A stretch of 33,885 bases of DNA, taken from positions 1 through 33,885 of IMG/VR virus record IMGVR_UViG_3300046516_000864. The stretch is one strand, 5' to 3'. The notes beneath the pieces are model-generated. The model ran no database searches, was not told the origin of the DNA, and saw nothing but the letters and a program-made list of their open reading frames with translations. Within the stretch, counting starts at the first letter, position 1. Every line of letters starts with the position of its first letter. The translations under genes and the position numbers were made by a program. Shown in pieces: positions 8,620 through 15,353 of the stretch. This stretch comes from a virus.

Positions 8620-9551
8620 GCTGGGACGCGCAGCCGCCGAAGGGCGGCCCGATGGTCACCGTCAAGGGGTTCCCCGGGCCGCTCTACCCGCCTGACGCGG
8701 CCGAGCACGGCAAGACCCCCTCACCGGACTCGCCGTTCGCGGTCGCGTGCAAGCGCACCCTCGGCCGGATCGGCGCCGGCCCCTGGGACCCCGCCGGCTA
8801 CGACCAGACCTACTCGGACGCGTTCGCGCACGGCACCGGCACCTGGCAGGACGGCGGCATGGCCGCCGTCCAGGCCTGGGCGAGACTCGACCCGACCGGC
8901 TGGGTCGGCCAGAAGACCTTCAACTTCCTCCGCTCCGTCCGCGTCCCGCAGGGCCGCTCGCACGCCGGCGAGATGGCGATGGACGCCTACAGCGCGCAGC
9001 TCGTCGACCAGGCCTACGACGCCGCGCACCCGCCGCCGCCGAAGTCGACCGTCCGGGAGGCCGCGCTCAAGCGGCTGACCGGGAAGCTCGGCGTCAAGGA
9101 GTCGCCGGCCGGGTCGAACCTCCAGATGTTCGGCGAGTGGTACGGCGAGAACGGCGTCCCCTGGTGCGCCATCTCGGTCACCTGGGCCTACGAGCTCGGC
9201 GCGACCGATGTCGGCAAGGCCTGCCCGAGCTTCCAGACCGTGAAGGAGGCCGGCGCGAACGACCGGCACGACTACGTGCCCTGGCTCGTCAGTGACGCCC
9301 GCAACGGCCGCTACGGGTTCTCGATCACGAGCTCGCCCATTCCGGGCGACCCGGTCTGTTACGACTGGAATCGCAACGGCGACTTCGACCACGTCGGCCT
9401 GTTCGAGGCCTGGACGTCGCCCGGCACCGCCTTCACCGCGATCGAGGGCAACACGAGCGGGTCGAACAACTCGAACGGCGGCGAGGTGATGCGCCGCACC
9501 CGCTCGATCTACGGGCAGGGCACGCTCTTCGTTCGCGTCGCCGAGCCGTGA
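8616..9551 (+). CDS. Endolysin with C-terminal CHAP-type amidase domain
   Basis: A 311-residue cell-wall hydrolase. The C-terminal 150 residues have the CHAP order of catalytic residues: Cys184 in VPWCAISVTWAYE, His259 in DFDHVGLFEAW and an acidic/amide site at EGNTSG (Glu277, Asn279). CHAP enzymes cut peptidoglycan peptides or the amide bond. The N-terminal part (about residues 30-110) contains a repeat (ACKRTLGRIG, WQDGGMAAVQAWARLDPTGWVGQKTFNFLR) resembling a peptidoglycan-binding domain. There is no signal peptide, so export would depend on the holin next door. GTG start in a GTGA overlap. A tail-associated lysin is less likely because the holin follows. Confidence 0.8.
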   Translation: MSWDAQPPKGGPMVTVKGFPGPLYPPDAAEHGKTPSPDSPFAVACKRTLGRIGAGPWDPAGYDQTYSDAFAHGTGTWQDGGMAAVQAWARLDPTGWVGQKTFNFLRSVRVPQGRSHAGEMAMDAYSAQLVDQAYDAAHPPPPKSTVREAALKRLTGKLGVKESPAGSNLQMFGEWYGENGVPWCAISVTWAYELGATDVGKACPSFQTVKEAGANDRHDYVPWLVSDARNGRYGFSITSSPIPGDPVCYDWNRNGDFDHVGLFEAWTSPGTAFTAIEGNTSGSNNSNGGEVMRRTRSIYGQGTLFVRVAEP

Positions 9552-9793
9552 GCGACGGGCCGACCGGGATCATCCCGTCGCTCCCGCCGGTGCCGACTGA
9601 CGAGGAGCGCGTCGTCCTGGTCGCGGTGCTCGCGGCCGGCCTCGCGCTCGCGCTGACCGTGGTCGGCCTCGCCGTGCTCGGCTGGCAGGGCGGCGCGAGC
9701 CGCGACGTCGCGATCACCGGCCTCGCGTCGATCGGGGCCGCGCTCGCCGGTGGGTTCGCCGGCTGGATCGCCCGCGGCCGCCGCCACGACTAA
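9548..9793 (+). CDS. Holin (two-TM small membrane protein)
   Basis: An 81-residue protein with two hydrophobic helices (about residues 22-46 and 56-75), a short polar N-terminus with acidic residues and a basic C-terminal end (ARGRRHD). This is the usual plan of small phage holins, which form membrane holes so that the endolysin reaches the wall. The GTG start overlaps the endolysin stop (GTGA), and this is the last gene of the lysis cassette. A palindrome follows the stop. Identity rests on topology and neighbour rather than on a family motif. Confidence 0.7.
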   Translation: MSDGPTGIIPSLPPVPTDEERVVLVAVLAAGLALALTVVGLAVLGWQGGASRDVAITGLASIGAALAGGFAGWIARGRRHD

Positions 9794-9795
9794 CA

Positions 9796-9812
9796 AGCCG
9801 CCCGGGCGGGCT
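9796..9812. terminator. GC-rich palindrome between convergent genes
   Basis: The stretch contains the perfect palindrome CCGCCCGGGCGG flanked by A-G and G-C-T, lying between the stop of the holin gene and the stop of the minus-strand gene. Convergent gene ends sharing one hairpin fit a bidirectional terminator. There is no T-run on either side, so intrinsic termination would be weak; the site could instead be a transcript-end stabiliser. Confidence 0.35.
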
Positions 9813-10083
9813 AGCTCGGGAATCTCCACGTCCAGGTCCACATCGACCCGTCCGGGCTCGACACCTGCACGACCACCTCGCTCCGGCCGTGAGGAGTTCG
9901 GATCACGCAGGAGAACCGCGAGAACCTGCCGGCGATCCGGTTCCCCCGGCCGGCGCAGTCTGCGGTCACGATCTGCGTCGACGCCGAGGTCGTGCCGATC
10001 TGGACGTGCAGGCCGTCGCGGCGCATCCGGGTGGCAACGGCAGCAGGGGCTACGTAGTAAGGCGCGGCGATCACAAGGCTCAC
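9811..10083 (-). CDS. Lone minus-strand gene, possible small secreted protein (moron candidate)
   Basis: A 90-residue frame on the minus strand, running against all other genes. The GTG start at 10083 is chosen because GAGG lies about eight bases upstream and because codons before it lose the strong G/C third-base bias while those after it, especially the last 60, keep it. The first 16 residues (SLVIAAPYYVAPAAVA) are hydrophobic and may be a signal peptide or an anchor. Two cysteines follow (TADCAG and FSCVIRT), with a strand-rich end SEVVVQVSSPDG. No family was recognised. A gene expressed from the prophage for host benefit would fit, but this is inference. Confidence 0.5.
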   Translation of the reverse strand: MSLVIAAPYYVAPAAVATRMRRDGLHVQIGTTSASTQIVTADCAGRGNRIAGRFSRFSCVIRTPHGRSEVVVQVSSPDGSMWTWTWRFPS

Positions 10084-10321
10084 GGTACGGCGCCTCGAGG
10101 CGCCGCTGCCAGCCCCGAACGGAGTAGATCGCGACGTCGAGTAGTCGCCTCGAACGGAAAAACCTCGCACTTTGCGACAAACCGGTTTGCGCGCACAAAT
10201 GGCGGCCGTCTAGGGTGCGCGGCGCGGCTCGGAGGGATGGGATCCGGGCAGGTCAATCGGGCTCGCCTCCTCGAGCAGAACGGCAATCGGAGGGGATGGC
10301 AATGCCCGGAGACGTGACCAC
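10084..10321. promoter_or_regulatory. Divergent control region with two perfect palindromes
   Basis: This 238-bp gap separates the leftward gene from the rightward early operon. It holds the 18-bp palindrome CGGCGCCTCGAGGCGCCG at 10088-10105, overlapping the ribosome site of the leftward gene, and the 12-bp palindrome CAAACCGGTTTG at 10178-10189. Candidate rightward promoters are TTGCGA (10172-10177) with ACAAAT (10195-10200) at 17-bp spacing, enclosing the 12-bp palindrome, and TTTGCG (10186-10191) with TCTAGG (10209-10214), also 17 bp. The region is AT-richer than its surroundings. Operator and promoter roles are inferred from these patterns; no regulator is assigned. Confidence 0.5.

Positions 10322-10325
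<4 letters not shown>
10302..10325 (+). CDS. Seven-codon leader peptide (putative)
   Basis: ATG at 10302 is preceded by GGAGG with an eight-base gap, which is an excellent ribosome site, and opens a tiny frame encoding MPGDVTT whose TGA overlaps the ATG of the next gene at 10322 (ATGA). The 10322 gene has a poorer ribosome site of its own (GGAG 12 bases away). The mini-frame would therefore feed ribosomes into the operon by the same coupling used by the downstream genes. This is inference from spacing; an in-frame ATG at 10296 exists but is too close to the GGAGGGG. Confidence 0.35.
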
Positions 10326-10588
<263 letters not shown>

Positions 10589-10987
10589 ATGGGCGCCCGG
10601 CCTCCTCTGCGCACGACCTGGCGCATCCGCGCCCTCGACGCGCTTCGCTCTCTCGACGTTGAGCTGACCGTCGACACCTCGGCGCCGGCGGTACTCGAGG
10701 CGATCGAGGACGCGGCCGCGCAGAACGGGATCACGCTCGAGCGCGTCGCCGGCGCCGACCCCCGCTTCGCCGAGCCGGTCGGCGAGAACGAGATCGCCGG
10801 GCTCGCGGTCGCGTTCAAGGCGCTCGTCCACCGGGCCGGCGGGCGCGTCGAGATCACCGAGGCCGAGCTCCTCCAGGCCCGCACCCTGCTCGCGCGCGTC
10901 GACGCCGACCCGGAGATCATGGTCGTCGAGCTCGTCGACGGCACCCCGCCCGACACGCCGCGCTTCGCCGCCGAGGACGTCGCATGA
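10589..10987 (+). CDS. Unknown early protein
   Basis: A 132-residue soluble protein beginning directly after the previous stop and ending in an ATGA overlap with the next gene. It has a basic N-terminus (ARPPLRTTWRIRAL), a helix-strand pattern in the middle (VLEAIEDAAAQNGITLERV) and an acidic end. The segment EITEAELLQARTLLARVDADPEIMV looks like a small helical domain with strand. No catalytic or metal-binding motif was seen and no family was recognised. Coding is supported by codon bias and tight neighbours. Confidence 0.65.
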   Translation: MGARPPLRTTWRIRALDALRSLDVELTVDTSAPAVLEAIEDAAAQNGITLERVAGADPRFAEPVGENEIAGLAVAFKALVHRAGGRVEITEAELLQARTLLARVDADPEIMVVELVDGTPPDTPRFAAEDVA

Positions 10988-11424
10988 GCGGCGACGAGCG
11001 GAAGCTGCAGCAGGCCGCGCGCGAGCTCTACGACCAGGCCGAGGGGAACCCGCGTCGGCTGGCGATGCTCGCCGCGCAGTTCCAGGCGGCGATCGAGCGG
11101 CGGCCGGTCGGGCTGCTGACGGTCGTCGGTGGCGTCTCGCACCGCACCGGTGAGCCGTTCGTGCGGATCGAGTGGGGCGAGCAGCGAGGCCAGGTCGACG
11201 TCGACACCGCCCGCGACTTCGCCCGCAACGTCCAGGAGGCCTGCACGAACGGCGTCGCCGACGCCGCCCTGCTCGCCTGGGCCCGCGACGAGCTCAAGCT
11301 CGACCTCGACGGGGCCGCGCATCTGATCGACGGCTTGCGCCGCTACCGCACCGACCGCTGGGGACAGCCCGACCTCGAGCTCGAGCTCGAGACGGAGCCG
11401 CCGGCCGAGGAGGAGGAGCGATGA
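10984..11424 (+). CDS. Unknown early protein
   Basis: A 146-residue protein coupled to both neighbours by ATGA overlaps. An N-terminal helical segment (KLQQAARELYDQAEGNPRRLAM) is followed by a short strand pair (GLLTVVGGVSHRTGEPFVRIEWG), a helical stretch (VDTARDFARNVQEACTNGVADAALLAWARDELKLD) and a strongly acidic tail (ELELETEPPAEEEE). The shape suggests a small nucleic-acid or protein adaptor, but nothing is diagnostic. The single Cys is not part of a metal site. Function unknown. Confidence 0.65.
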   Translation: MSGDERKLQQAARELYDQAEGNPRRLAMLAAQFQAAIERRPVGLLTVVGGVSHRTGEPFVRIEWGEQRGQVDVDTARDFARNVQEACTNGVADAALLAWARDELKLDLDGAAHLIDGLRRYRTDRWGQPDLELELETEPPAEEEER

Positions 11425-11981
11425 CCGCGTTCGATCCATCGCCGGCGCGCCGAGGCCTCGACCTGCTCCTGCAGCGCCACCCGCAGCTCGACCTCGTCTC
11501 GGCGCGCATCCCCGGCCGCGACCCCCACGACCCGATGACCCCGTGGGTGAGCTCGTCGTGGCTGCTCGTCGGGCTCGGCCAGCCGTCCGAGGGCGACGCC
11601 GAGGCCTACGCGATCTGGTCGTTCGCGATCTGGCGCTCGACCGGCGCCGTCTTCGCGATCGGCCCGGACGGCGCCGTCGGCGACGAGCCACTCCTCGAGC
11701 TGCAGGACGCCCCGTCGTTCACCTGCCCGGTCTGCGGCCGCACGAGCTGGAACCCGATCGACGCCCGCGAGCGCTACTGCGGCGCCTGCCACGGCTTCAC
11801 CGAGACCCCGCCCGCCGGCTTCGCCTGGGTGCTGTTCGTCGGCGGCCCGCTCGACCGCACCGGCCAACTCGTCCGGCTCGCGATGCTCGAACCCGGATGC
11901 GTCTACGACCGCGCCATTGACGGCGCGGAGGGCCGGTACGTCTACGACGGCGAGTCGTTCCACGCGGTCGGCGGCCCGTGA
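11421..11981 (+). CDS. Unknown protein with zinc ribbon
   Basis: A 186-residue protein with a four-cysteine site, Cys102-x2-Cys105 and Cys120-x2-Cys123 (CPVC and CGAC), spaced as in zinc ribbons. The first 100 residues are rich in Trp and strands (WVSSSWLLVGLG, AYAIWSFAIWRSTGAVFAIG), and the last 50 contain a strand pattern ending VYDGESFHAVGG. Zinc ribbons in phage early genes commonly bind nucleic acid or mediate protein contacts. The ATG is in an ATGA overlap with the upstream gene and the stop in a GTGA overlap with the next. Family not recognised. Confidence 0.65.
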   Translation: MTAFDPSPARRGLDLLLQRHPQLDLVSARIPGRDPHDPMTPWVSSSWLLVGLGQPSEGDAEAYAIWSFAIWRSTGAVFAIGPDGAVGDEPLLELQDAPSFTCPVCGRTSWNPIDARERYCGACHGFTETPPAGFAWVLFVGGPLDRTGQLVRLAMLEPGCVYDRAIDGAEGRYVYDGESFHAVGGP

Positions 11982-12511
11982 GCATCGAGCACAACCTCGA
12001 CGCGCTCTCCCGGCTCCGCACCGAGCCCGGCTGGGCCGGCGCCTTCACCCACGAGCAGGCGCCAGGCGCGATCGCCAACGGCAGCCGCGTCGTCAAGATC
12101 CTCGACGAGCCCTCCGACGCGCACCGGGTCGGCGCGACCGCGACCGTGCTCGGCTCGATCGGCCCGATCCCCGACGTGGTCGAGCTCGGCCCGTTCGCGA
12201 GCGCGCCCGCCGGCAGCTACCTCTACTTCGTCGCCTGGGACGACCGGCCGAACGTCGCGGTCGCGATCGGCGGCCACCGGGTCGTCAGCTACGTCGAGTG
12301 GCTGCATGCGCTGCTCGTCCACGACCCGCGCCTGCGCGAGACGTCGGCCTCGGTCGTCGAAGCGATGCTCGTCGAGCTCGCCACGCTCGACGACGATGCC
12401 GAGCTCCCCGACTGGCTCGACGAGGTCGACGAGGCGCGCGGCCTGACCGTTCTCGAGCTGCGCGACCGGCTCCGCTCGAGCCTCGCCGAGATCTCGGAGA
12501 GCGACCGGTGA
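11978..12511 (+). CDS. Unknown protein
   Basis: A 177-residue protein starting with GTG in a GTGA overlap. It contains a strand-rich middle (NGSRVVKILDEPSDAHRVG, GATATVLGSIG, GSYLYFVAWDDRPNVAVAI) reminiscent of a small beta-barrel such as the fold used by some phage ligand-binding modules, then an acidic helical end (ATLDDDAELPDWLDEVDE). The barrel impression comes only from the pattern of short hydrophobic strands. The gene precedes the excisionase-like gene and shares its operon. No family or function can be assigned. Confidence 0.65.
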   Translation: MSIEHNLDALSRLRTEPGWAGAFTHEQAPGAIANGSRVVKILDEPSDAHRVGATATVLGSIGPIPDVVELGPFASAPAGSYLYFVAWDDRPNVAVAIGGHRVVSYVEWLHALLVHDPRLRETSASVVEAMLVELATLDDDAELPDWLDEVDEARGLTVLELRDRLRSSLAEISESDR

Positions 12512-12726
12512 CCTTCGACGAGCTCGAGCTGCTGACGATGGCCGAGGTCGCGAAGCTCTGGCACGTCAGCCAACGCACCGTCCGCCGCCGCGTCGCCGCC
12601 GGCGAGCTCCCGGTCGTCCGCCTCGGCCGCAACACCGTCCGCATCCGCGCCGAGGTCGCCGCCCGCGTCGCCAGGGGCGACCACGCTAATGTGGTCGTCC
12701 CACTACCAGGAAGGAGCCTCCGGTGA
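12508..12726 (+). CDS. xis: Excisionase-like HTH protein
   Basis: A 72-residue protein with a MerR/excisionase-type winged helix: LLTMAEVAKLWHVSQRTVRRRVAAGELPVVRLGRNTVRI, given here as MAEVAKLWHVSQRTVRR followed by GELPVVRLGRNTVRI. This is the classic pattern of helix, turn, recognition helix and a short wing ending in a strand. It directly precedes the integrase and overlaps it by GTGA, so its most likely role is directionality control of excision, though it may also regulate transcription. GTG start at 12508 in a GTGA overlap; an ATG at 12538 is possible. The HTH call is safe; excisionase is context inference. Confidence 0.7.
   Translation: MTFDELELLTMAEVAKLWHVSQRTVRRRVAAGELPVVRLGRNTVRIRAEVAARVARGDHANVVVPLPGRSLR
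12667..12692 (+). promoter_or_regulatory. Inverted repeat and -10-like element before integrase
   Basis: Inside the 3' end of the excisionase-like gene lies GTCGCC-AGG-GGCGAC (12667-12681), a perfect 6-bp inverted repeat, followed at 12687-12692 by TAATGT, which resembles a -10 box. No good -35 is visible. The pair could give the integrase its own regulated start, separate from the early operon. Weak evidence from pattern only. Confidence 0.25.
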
Positions 12727-13916
12727 CCATCACCACCGCGAAGCTACTGCCCGGCGTCGACCAGCACGGCGCCGGCTACAGAGTCCGCCTCTCATTCGAC
12801 GGCCGCCCGCACATCGAGCTCGGCTTCCAGACCCCCGACCAGGCGAACGCCCGGGTGCTCGAGCTGCGCGACCTCCGCCGCCGAGGCCTCCCGCCGACCG
12901 CCGCGCCGGCGCAGCTCACCCTCGCCGAGGCCACCGACGCGTTCCTCGCCCGCAAGCGCGTCAGCGGCCGCGGCCGCACCCTCCGCCACCGCGGCCTCGA
13001 GCACTGGCAGCGCGCCACCCAGCCGTGGCGCACCGGCGAGCACGCCGCCACGCCGCTCCCGATGCTCCGCCGAGACCGGCTCGAGCGCACCGTGCTCGAG
13101 CGCGCCGCCGCCGCACCGACCTCCGCCCGGAACGAGCTACAGGCGCTCAAGGCGATCCTTCGCTACACGGCCGACCCCTCGGTCGACCCGGCGATCCTGA
13201 CGATCGAGCCGATCGCGGTCACCCCGCGGCGCCGGCGCGCGCTCACCGTCGACGAGCTCGAGCTGCTCGCCGGCTGCGCCCCCGACTACGCTCGCCGGAT
13301 GCTGCTCCTGAACGGCACCGCCGGCTTCAGGATCGGCGAGCTCTTCACCCTCACCGACGACCGGCTCGACCTCCACCCGGCCAGCGTCGAGGCGCCGGCG
13401 CACGGGTCGGTGCTCGTCACCGCCGAGCTCGCGAAGGAACGCCTCGACAAGCGGGTCGCACTCGACGCGCAGGAGGTCGCGCTCGTCCGCGAGCAGCTGA
13501 TGGCCCGCGCCCCCGGCACCCGGCTCGTGTTCCCAACCCGCACCGGGCGCCCCTGGCGGTACGGGCAGTTCCACAAGCTGGTCTGGGCGAAGGCGACCGA
13601 GCGGGCCGCCGCGGTCTGGCGCGACGAGCACCGCCTCGACGACGACGCGCCGACCCCGTTCTGCGACCTGACCCCGCACGACCTGCGCGCGACCGCCGCG
13701 ACGCTGATGCGCGAGGTCGGGTTTTCACGTGAGGAGGCCGCCGACCGGCTCGGCCACGTCGACTCCGGCGAGCTCCTCGAGCGGGTCTACGACCAGGGCG
13801 ACCGGGGCGCCAGGGCGCAGCGCGCGATCGCCGCGAGGGTCCCGCAGGGGCTCAGGGCGGCGCTCAGCGCGCCGGCCGAGCTCGAGCTCGCCGAGACGAT
13901 GTTGGGGCCGGAGTAG
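12723..13916 (+). CDS. int: Tyrosine recombinase integrase
   Basis: A 397-residue site-specific recombinase. The catalytic set is visible: Arg203 in GFRIGELFTL, a Lys at 238 or 243 (AELAKERLDKR), His319-x2-Arg322 in LTPHDLRATAATL, His345 in RLGHVDSGE and the nucleophile Tyr356 in ERVYDQG. The N-terminal 65 residues (YRVRLSFDGRPHIELGF) look like an arm-binding domain and residues 65-160 like the SAM-like core-binding domain. Length is typical of phage integrases. A non-coding region with a tRNA-like core lies one gene downstream and is the likely attP. GTG start in a GTGA overlap with the excisionase-like gene. Confidence 0.95.
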   Translation: MTITTAKLLPGVDQHGAGYRVRLSFDGRPHIELGFQTPDQANARVLELRDLRRRGLPPTAAPAQLTLAEATDAFLARKRVSGRGRTLRHRGLEHWQRATQPWRTGEHAATPLPMLRRDRLERTVLERAAAAPTSARNELQALKAILRYTADPSVDPAILTIEPIAVTPRRRRALTVDELELLAGCAPDYARRMLLLNGTAGFRIGELFTLTDDRLDLHPASVEAPAHGSVLVTAELAKERLDKRVALDAQEVALVREQLMARAPGTRLVFPTRTGRPWRYGQFHKLVWAKATERAAAVWRDEHRLDDDAPTPFCDLTPHDLRATAATLMREVGFSREEAADRLGHVDSGELLERVYDQGDRGARAQRAIAARVPQGLRAALSAPAELELAETMLGPE

Positions 13917-14221
13917 TGGCCGGGCCCGACCACGCCGAGGCGGCCGCGGCGATGCGTGATGGCTCGTCGCGCGCCGGCCTCGGCACTGACCGCTGCGATG
14001 CCAGGATCCGGCCGTTCCCGAACGACACCGAGATCGCGTGCGAGCAGACCGGCGATCACGACCGCCACTCGGGCACCCTGCGCGAGTACGCCTCCGCGGG
14101 CTCCGTGACCGTCGTCGAGTGGCTCGACGGCGATCGCCGCAGCTACCGCGGCGACTACCCGGGCCCGTGCTCGGTCGCCCTCTGCTCGCTCCCGAGCGGC
14201 CACCGCGGGAGCCACGCATGA
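13916..14221 (+). CDS. Cys/His-rich unknown protein
   Basis: A 101-residue protein between integrase and attP, starting with a GTG that overlaps the integrase TAG by one base. It has Cys27, Cys42, His48, His51, Cys85, Cys90, His96 and His100, spaced so that one or two zinc sites are plausible (ACEQTGDHDRHSG and CSLPSGHRGSH). Similar short Cys/His proteins are common in actinophages without known function. Its place next to int and attP would allow a role in recombination control, but that is only positional inference. Confidence 0.6.
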   Translation: MAGPDHAEAAAAMRDGSSRAGLGTDRCDARIRPFPNDTEIACEQTGDHDRHSGTLREYASAGSVTVVEWLDGDRRSYRGDYPGPCSVALCSLPSGHRGSHA

Positions 14222-14224
14222 GCG

Positions 14225-14244
14225 TTTTGTCCAATCTCTGTCCA
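14225..14244 (+). repeat. Arm-type direct repeat, left copy
   Basis: Begins TTTTGTCCA and ends CTGTCCA, with TGTCCA boxes at 14228 and 14239, eleven bases apart and so on nearly the same helix face. It matches the copy at 14459-14478 except in the four central bases. Probable integrase arm-binding site; inferred from placement around the attP core. Confidence 0.65.
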
Positions 14245-14458
14245 GCGGCGCCGAGGCCTCCGGCCGGATCCCGCATGGATACAGGGATTGCGGCGATGGG
14301 CGGTACTGGGCTCGAACCAGCACCGCCCATTCGTGACAGGGACGGCCAGCAGCGGCCACGGTCGGCCAGAAACCCGCGCTGTGCGGCGCTTTACGCCCCG
14401 CTGAGCCGGCCACGGGCGGACAGCGGCGGCCAGCCGCGGACACCCCGGGTGGGGCCGG

Positions 14459-14478
14459 TTTTGTCCAGAACCTGTCCA
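14459..14478 (+). repeat. Arm-type direct repeat, right copy
   Basis: Second copy of the repeat at 14225-14244, in the same orientation, with TGTCCA boxes at 14462 and 14473. It lies about 130 bp to the other side of the tRNA-like core. Probable integrase arm-binding site. Confidence 0.65.
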
Positions 14479-14495
14479 ATCGCGAGGCGCGCGAC

Positions 14496-14684
14496 GTGAG
14501 CCGCGCCGATCGCCGCCGCTCGAAGCATCGGCGCCCCGGGCTCGGCCGCGACGAGGAGTTCTTCCTCCGCATGCAGCCGCACCTCGCCGATGCGCGCGAC
14601 GCGCAACACGCCGGCGAGACCTCGCCGCGAGGCGAGTTGCAGAAGCTCGTCCCTCGGACGATCGACGACACCGAGAGGCGATGA
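14496..14684 (+). CDS. Small basic unknown protein
   Basis: A 62-residue protein beginning with GTG just after the attP region and ending in an ATGA overlap. The N-terminus is very basic (SRADRRRSKHRRPGLGRDEEF) and could bind nucleic acid; the rest is polar, with a central helical part (FFLRMQPHLADARDAQHAG). It starts the operon downstream of attP, and no clear promoter was found before it. If the phage integrates at attP, this gene and those after it would be separated from int in the prophage. Confidence 0.5.
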   Translation: MSRADRRRSKHRRPGLGRDEEFFLRMQPHLADARDAQHAGETSPRGELQKLVPRTIDDTERR

Positions 14685-14893
14685 GCGCGCTCGACCTCAC
14701 CGAGCTCGCCGGCCGGATCGACCGGCACGAGGAGACCCTCTACGAGCTGAAGCGCCAGGTCGCCGCGACCCGCGAGCAGACCTCCATGCTGCGCAGCTCG
14801 GGCGTGGTCGCGCTCGAGCTCGAGCGGGCGCTGACCTCGCTGACCACCGCCGAACGGCAACTCGGCCGGGCCCGACGGGAGGCCGAGCGGTGA
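14681..14893 (+). CDS. Small coiled-coil protein
   Basis: A 70-residue protein that is helical throughout with heptad-like leucines and charged residues (LAGRIDRHEETLYELKRQ, LELERALTSLTTAERQL). It lacks Cys and membrane segments. ATG in an ATGA overlap upstream and a GTGA overlap downstream. It could be an oligomerising adaptor for one of its neighbours. Function unknown; coding is well supported by overlaps and composition. Confidence 0.6.
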   Translation: MSALDLTELAGRIDRHEETLYELKRQVAATREQTSMLRSSGVVALELERALTSLTTAERQLGRARREAER

Positions 14894-15063
14894 CGTCGAT
14901 CGAGATCCTGCTGATCACGCTCGTGAGCGAGCTGCGCGAGATCACCGACGAGGTCGACGGGCTCGAGCCCTGGCCGGCCGACTCCCCCGAGGCGCGCCTG
15001 ATCGCCGGCGTCCGGGCGGCGATCGCCGCCTGGGACAACCACGACCAGGAGGGGCAGCAATGA
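14890..15063 (+). CDS. Small unknown protein
   Basis: A 57-residue frame starting with GTG in a GTGA overlap and ending in an ATGA overlap. It begins with a moderately hydrophobic helix (SIEILLITLVSELREI), continues with an acidic linker (EVDGLEPWPADSPEARL) and a second helix (IAGVRAAIAAWDNHD). The first helix is amphipathic rather than a clear membrane anchor. No family was recognised. The start was chosen for the four-base overlap; an extended upstream reading would lie inside the previous gene. Confidence 0.55.
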   Translation: MTSIEILLITLVSELREITDEVDGLEPWPADSPEARLIAGVRAAIAAWDNHDQEGQQ

Positions 15064-15353
15064 GACTCGTTCCGCAGACCTCGATCGACGAGCGCACGAT
15101 CGAGGACGGCGACCTCGAGGCGGCGCTGGAGAAGCGTGAGCGCGCGAAGGCCACCGCGGCCAAGGCGCGCAAGGTCTACACCGAGGCCGACGAGGACGCG
15201 AAGGCGCGCATCACCCGGCTCGAGGTCGGCGCCGGCCCGGTGCGCGTCGGCCGGTTCGTGATCGCGTCGCGCACGGTCGAGCCGCGGCTCGTGTCGTTCG
15301 AGACCGGCCCGTCGACGCGGATCACGATCGCGCTCGCGAAGGAGGACGAGTGA
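15060..15353 (+). CDS. Unknown phage protein
   Basis: A 97-residue protein with an N-terminal helical, charged region (DLEAALEKRERAKATAAKARKVYTEAD) and a C-terminal strand-rich half (VRVGRFVIASRTVEPRLVSFETG, STRITIALAKED). This helix-plus-sheet plan resembles small actinophage early proteins that lack assigned functions. ATG in an ATGA overlap; the stop overlaps the next GTG. No active-site or metal motif was seen. Confidence 0.6.
   Translation: MRLVPQTSIDERTIEDGDLEAALEKRERAKATAAKARKVYTEADEDAKARITRLEVGAGPVRVGRFVIASRTVEPRLVSFETGPSTRITIALAKEDE

Larger units (their letters stand above)
14222..14495. other. attP: attP candidate region
   Basis: This 274-bp non-coding stretch downstream of int has the architecture of a phage attachment site. 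The core at 14296-14330 contains two 14-bp arms that pair around a 7-base loop. Read on the minus strand it is a tRNA T-arm (CTGG-TTCGAGC-CCAG) stacked on an acceptor stem (GGGCGGT with ACCGCCC) and a discriminator A. Two 20-bp direct repeats flank it at 14225-14244 and 14459-14478, each with two TGTCCA boxes 11 bp apart, as expected of integrase arm sites. Two GCGGACA boxes (14416 and 14436) may be further sites. Integration at a tRNA T-loop is the natural reading. Confidence 0.7.

Noticed and set aside
9889-10317. A 142-codon + frame opposite the minus-strand gene
   Set aside because: Arg/Gly-rich with no good start or ribosome site, and it crosses the control region with its palindromes. 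The minus frame has better codon bias.
14296-14330. tRNA gene on the minus strand
   Set aside because: Only the T-arm and acceptor stem can be formed; no D-arm or anticodon arm is present. It is an attachment core, not a tRNA.
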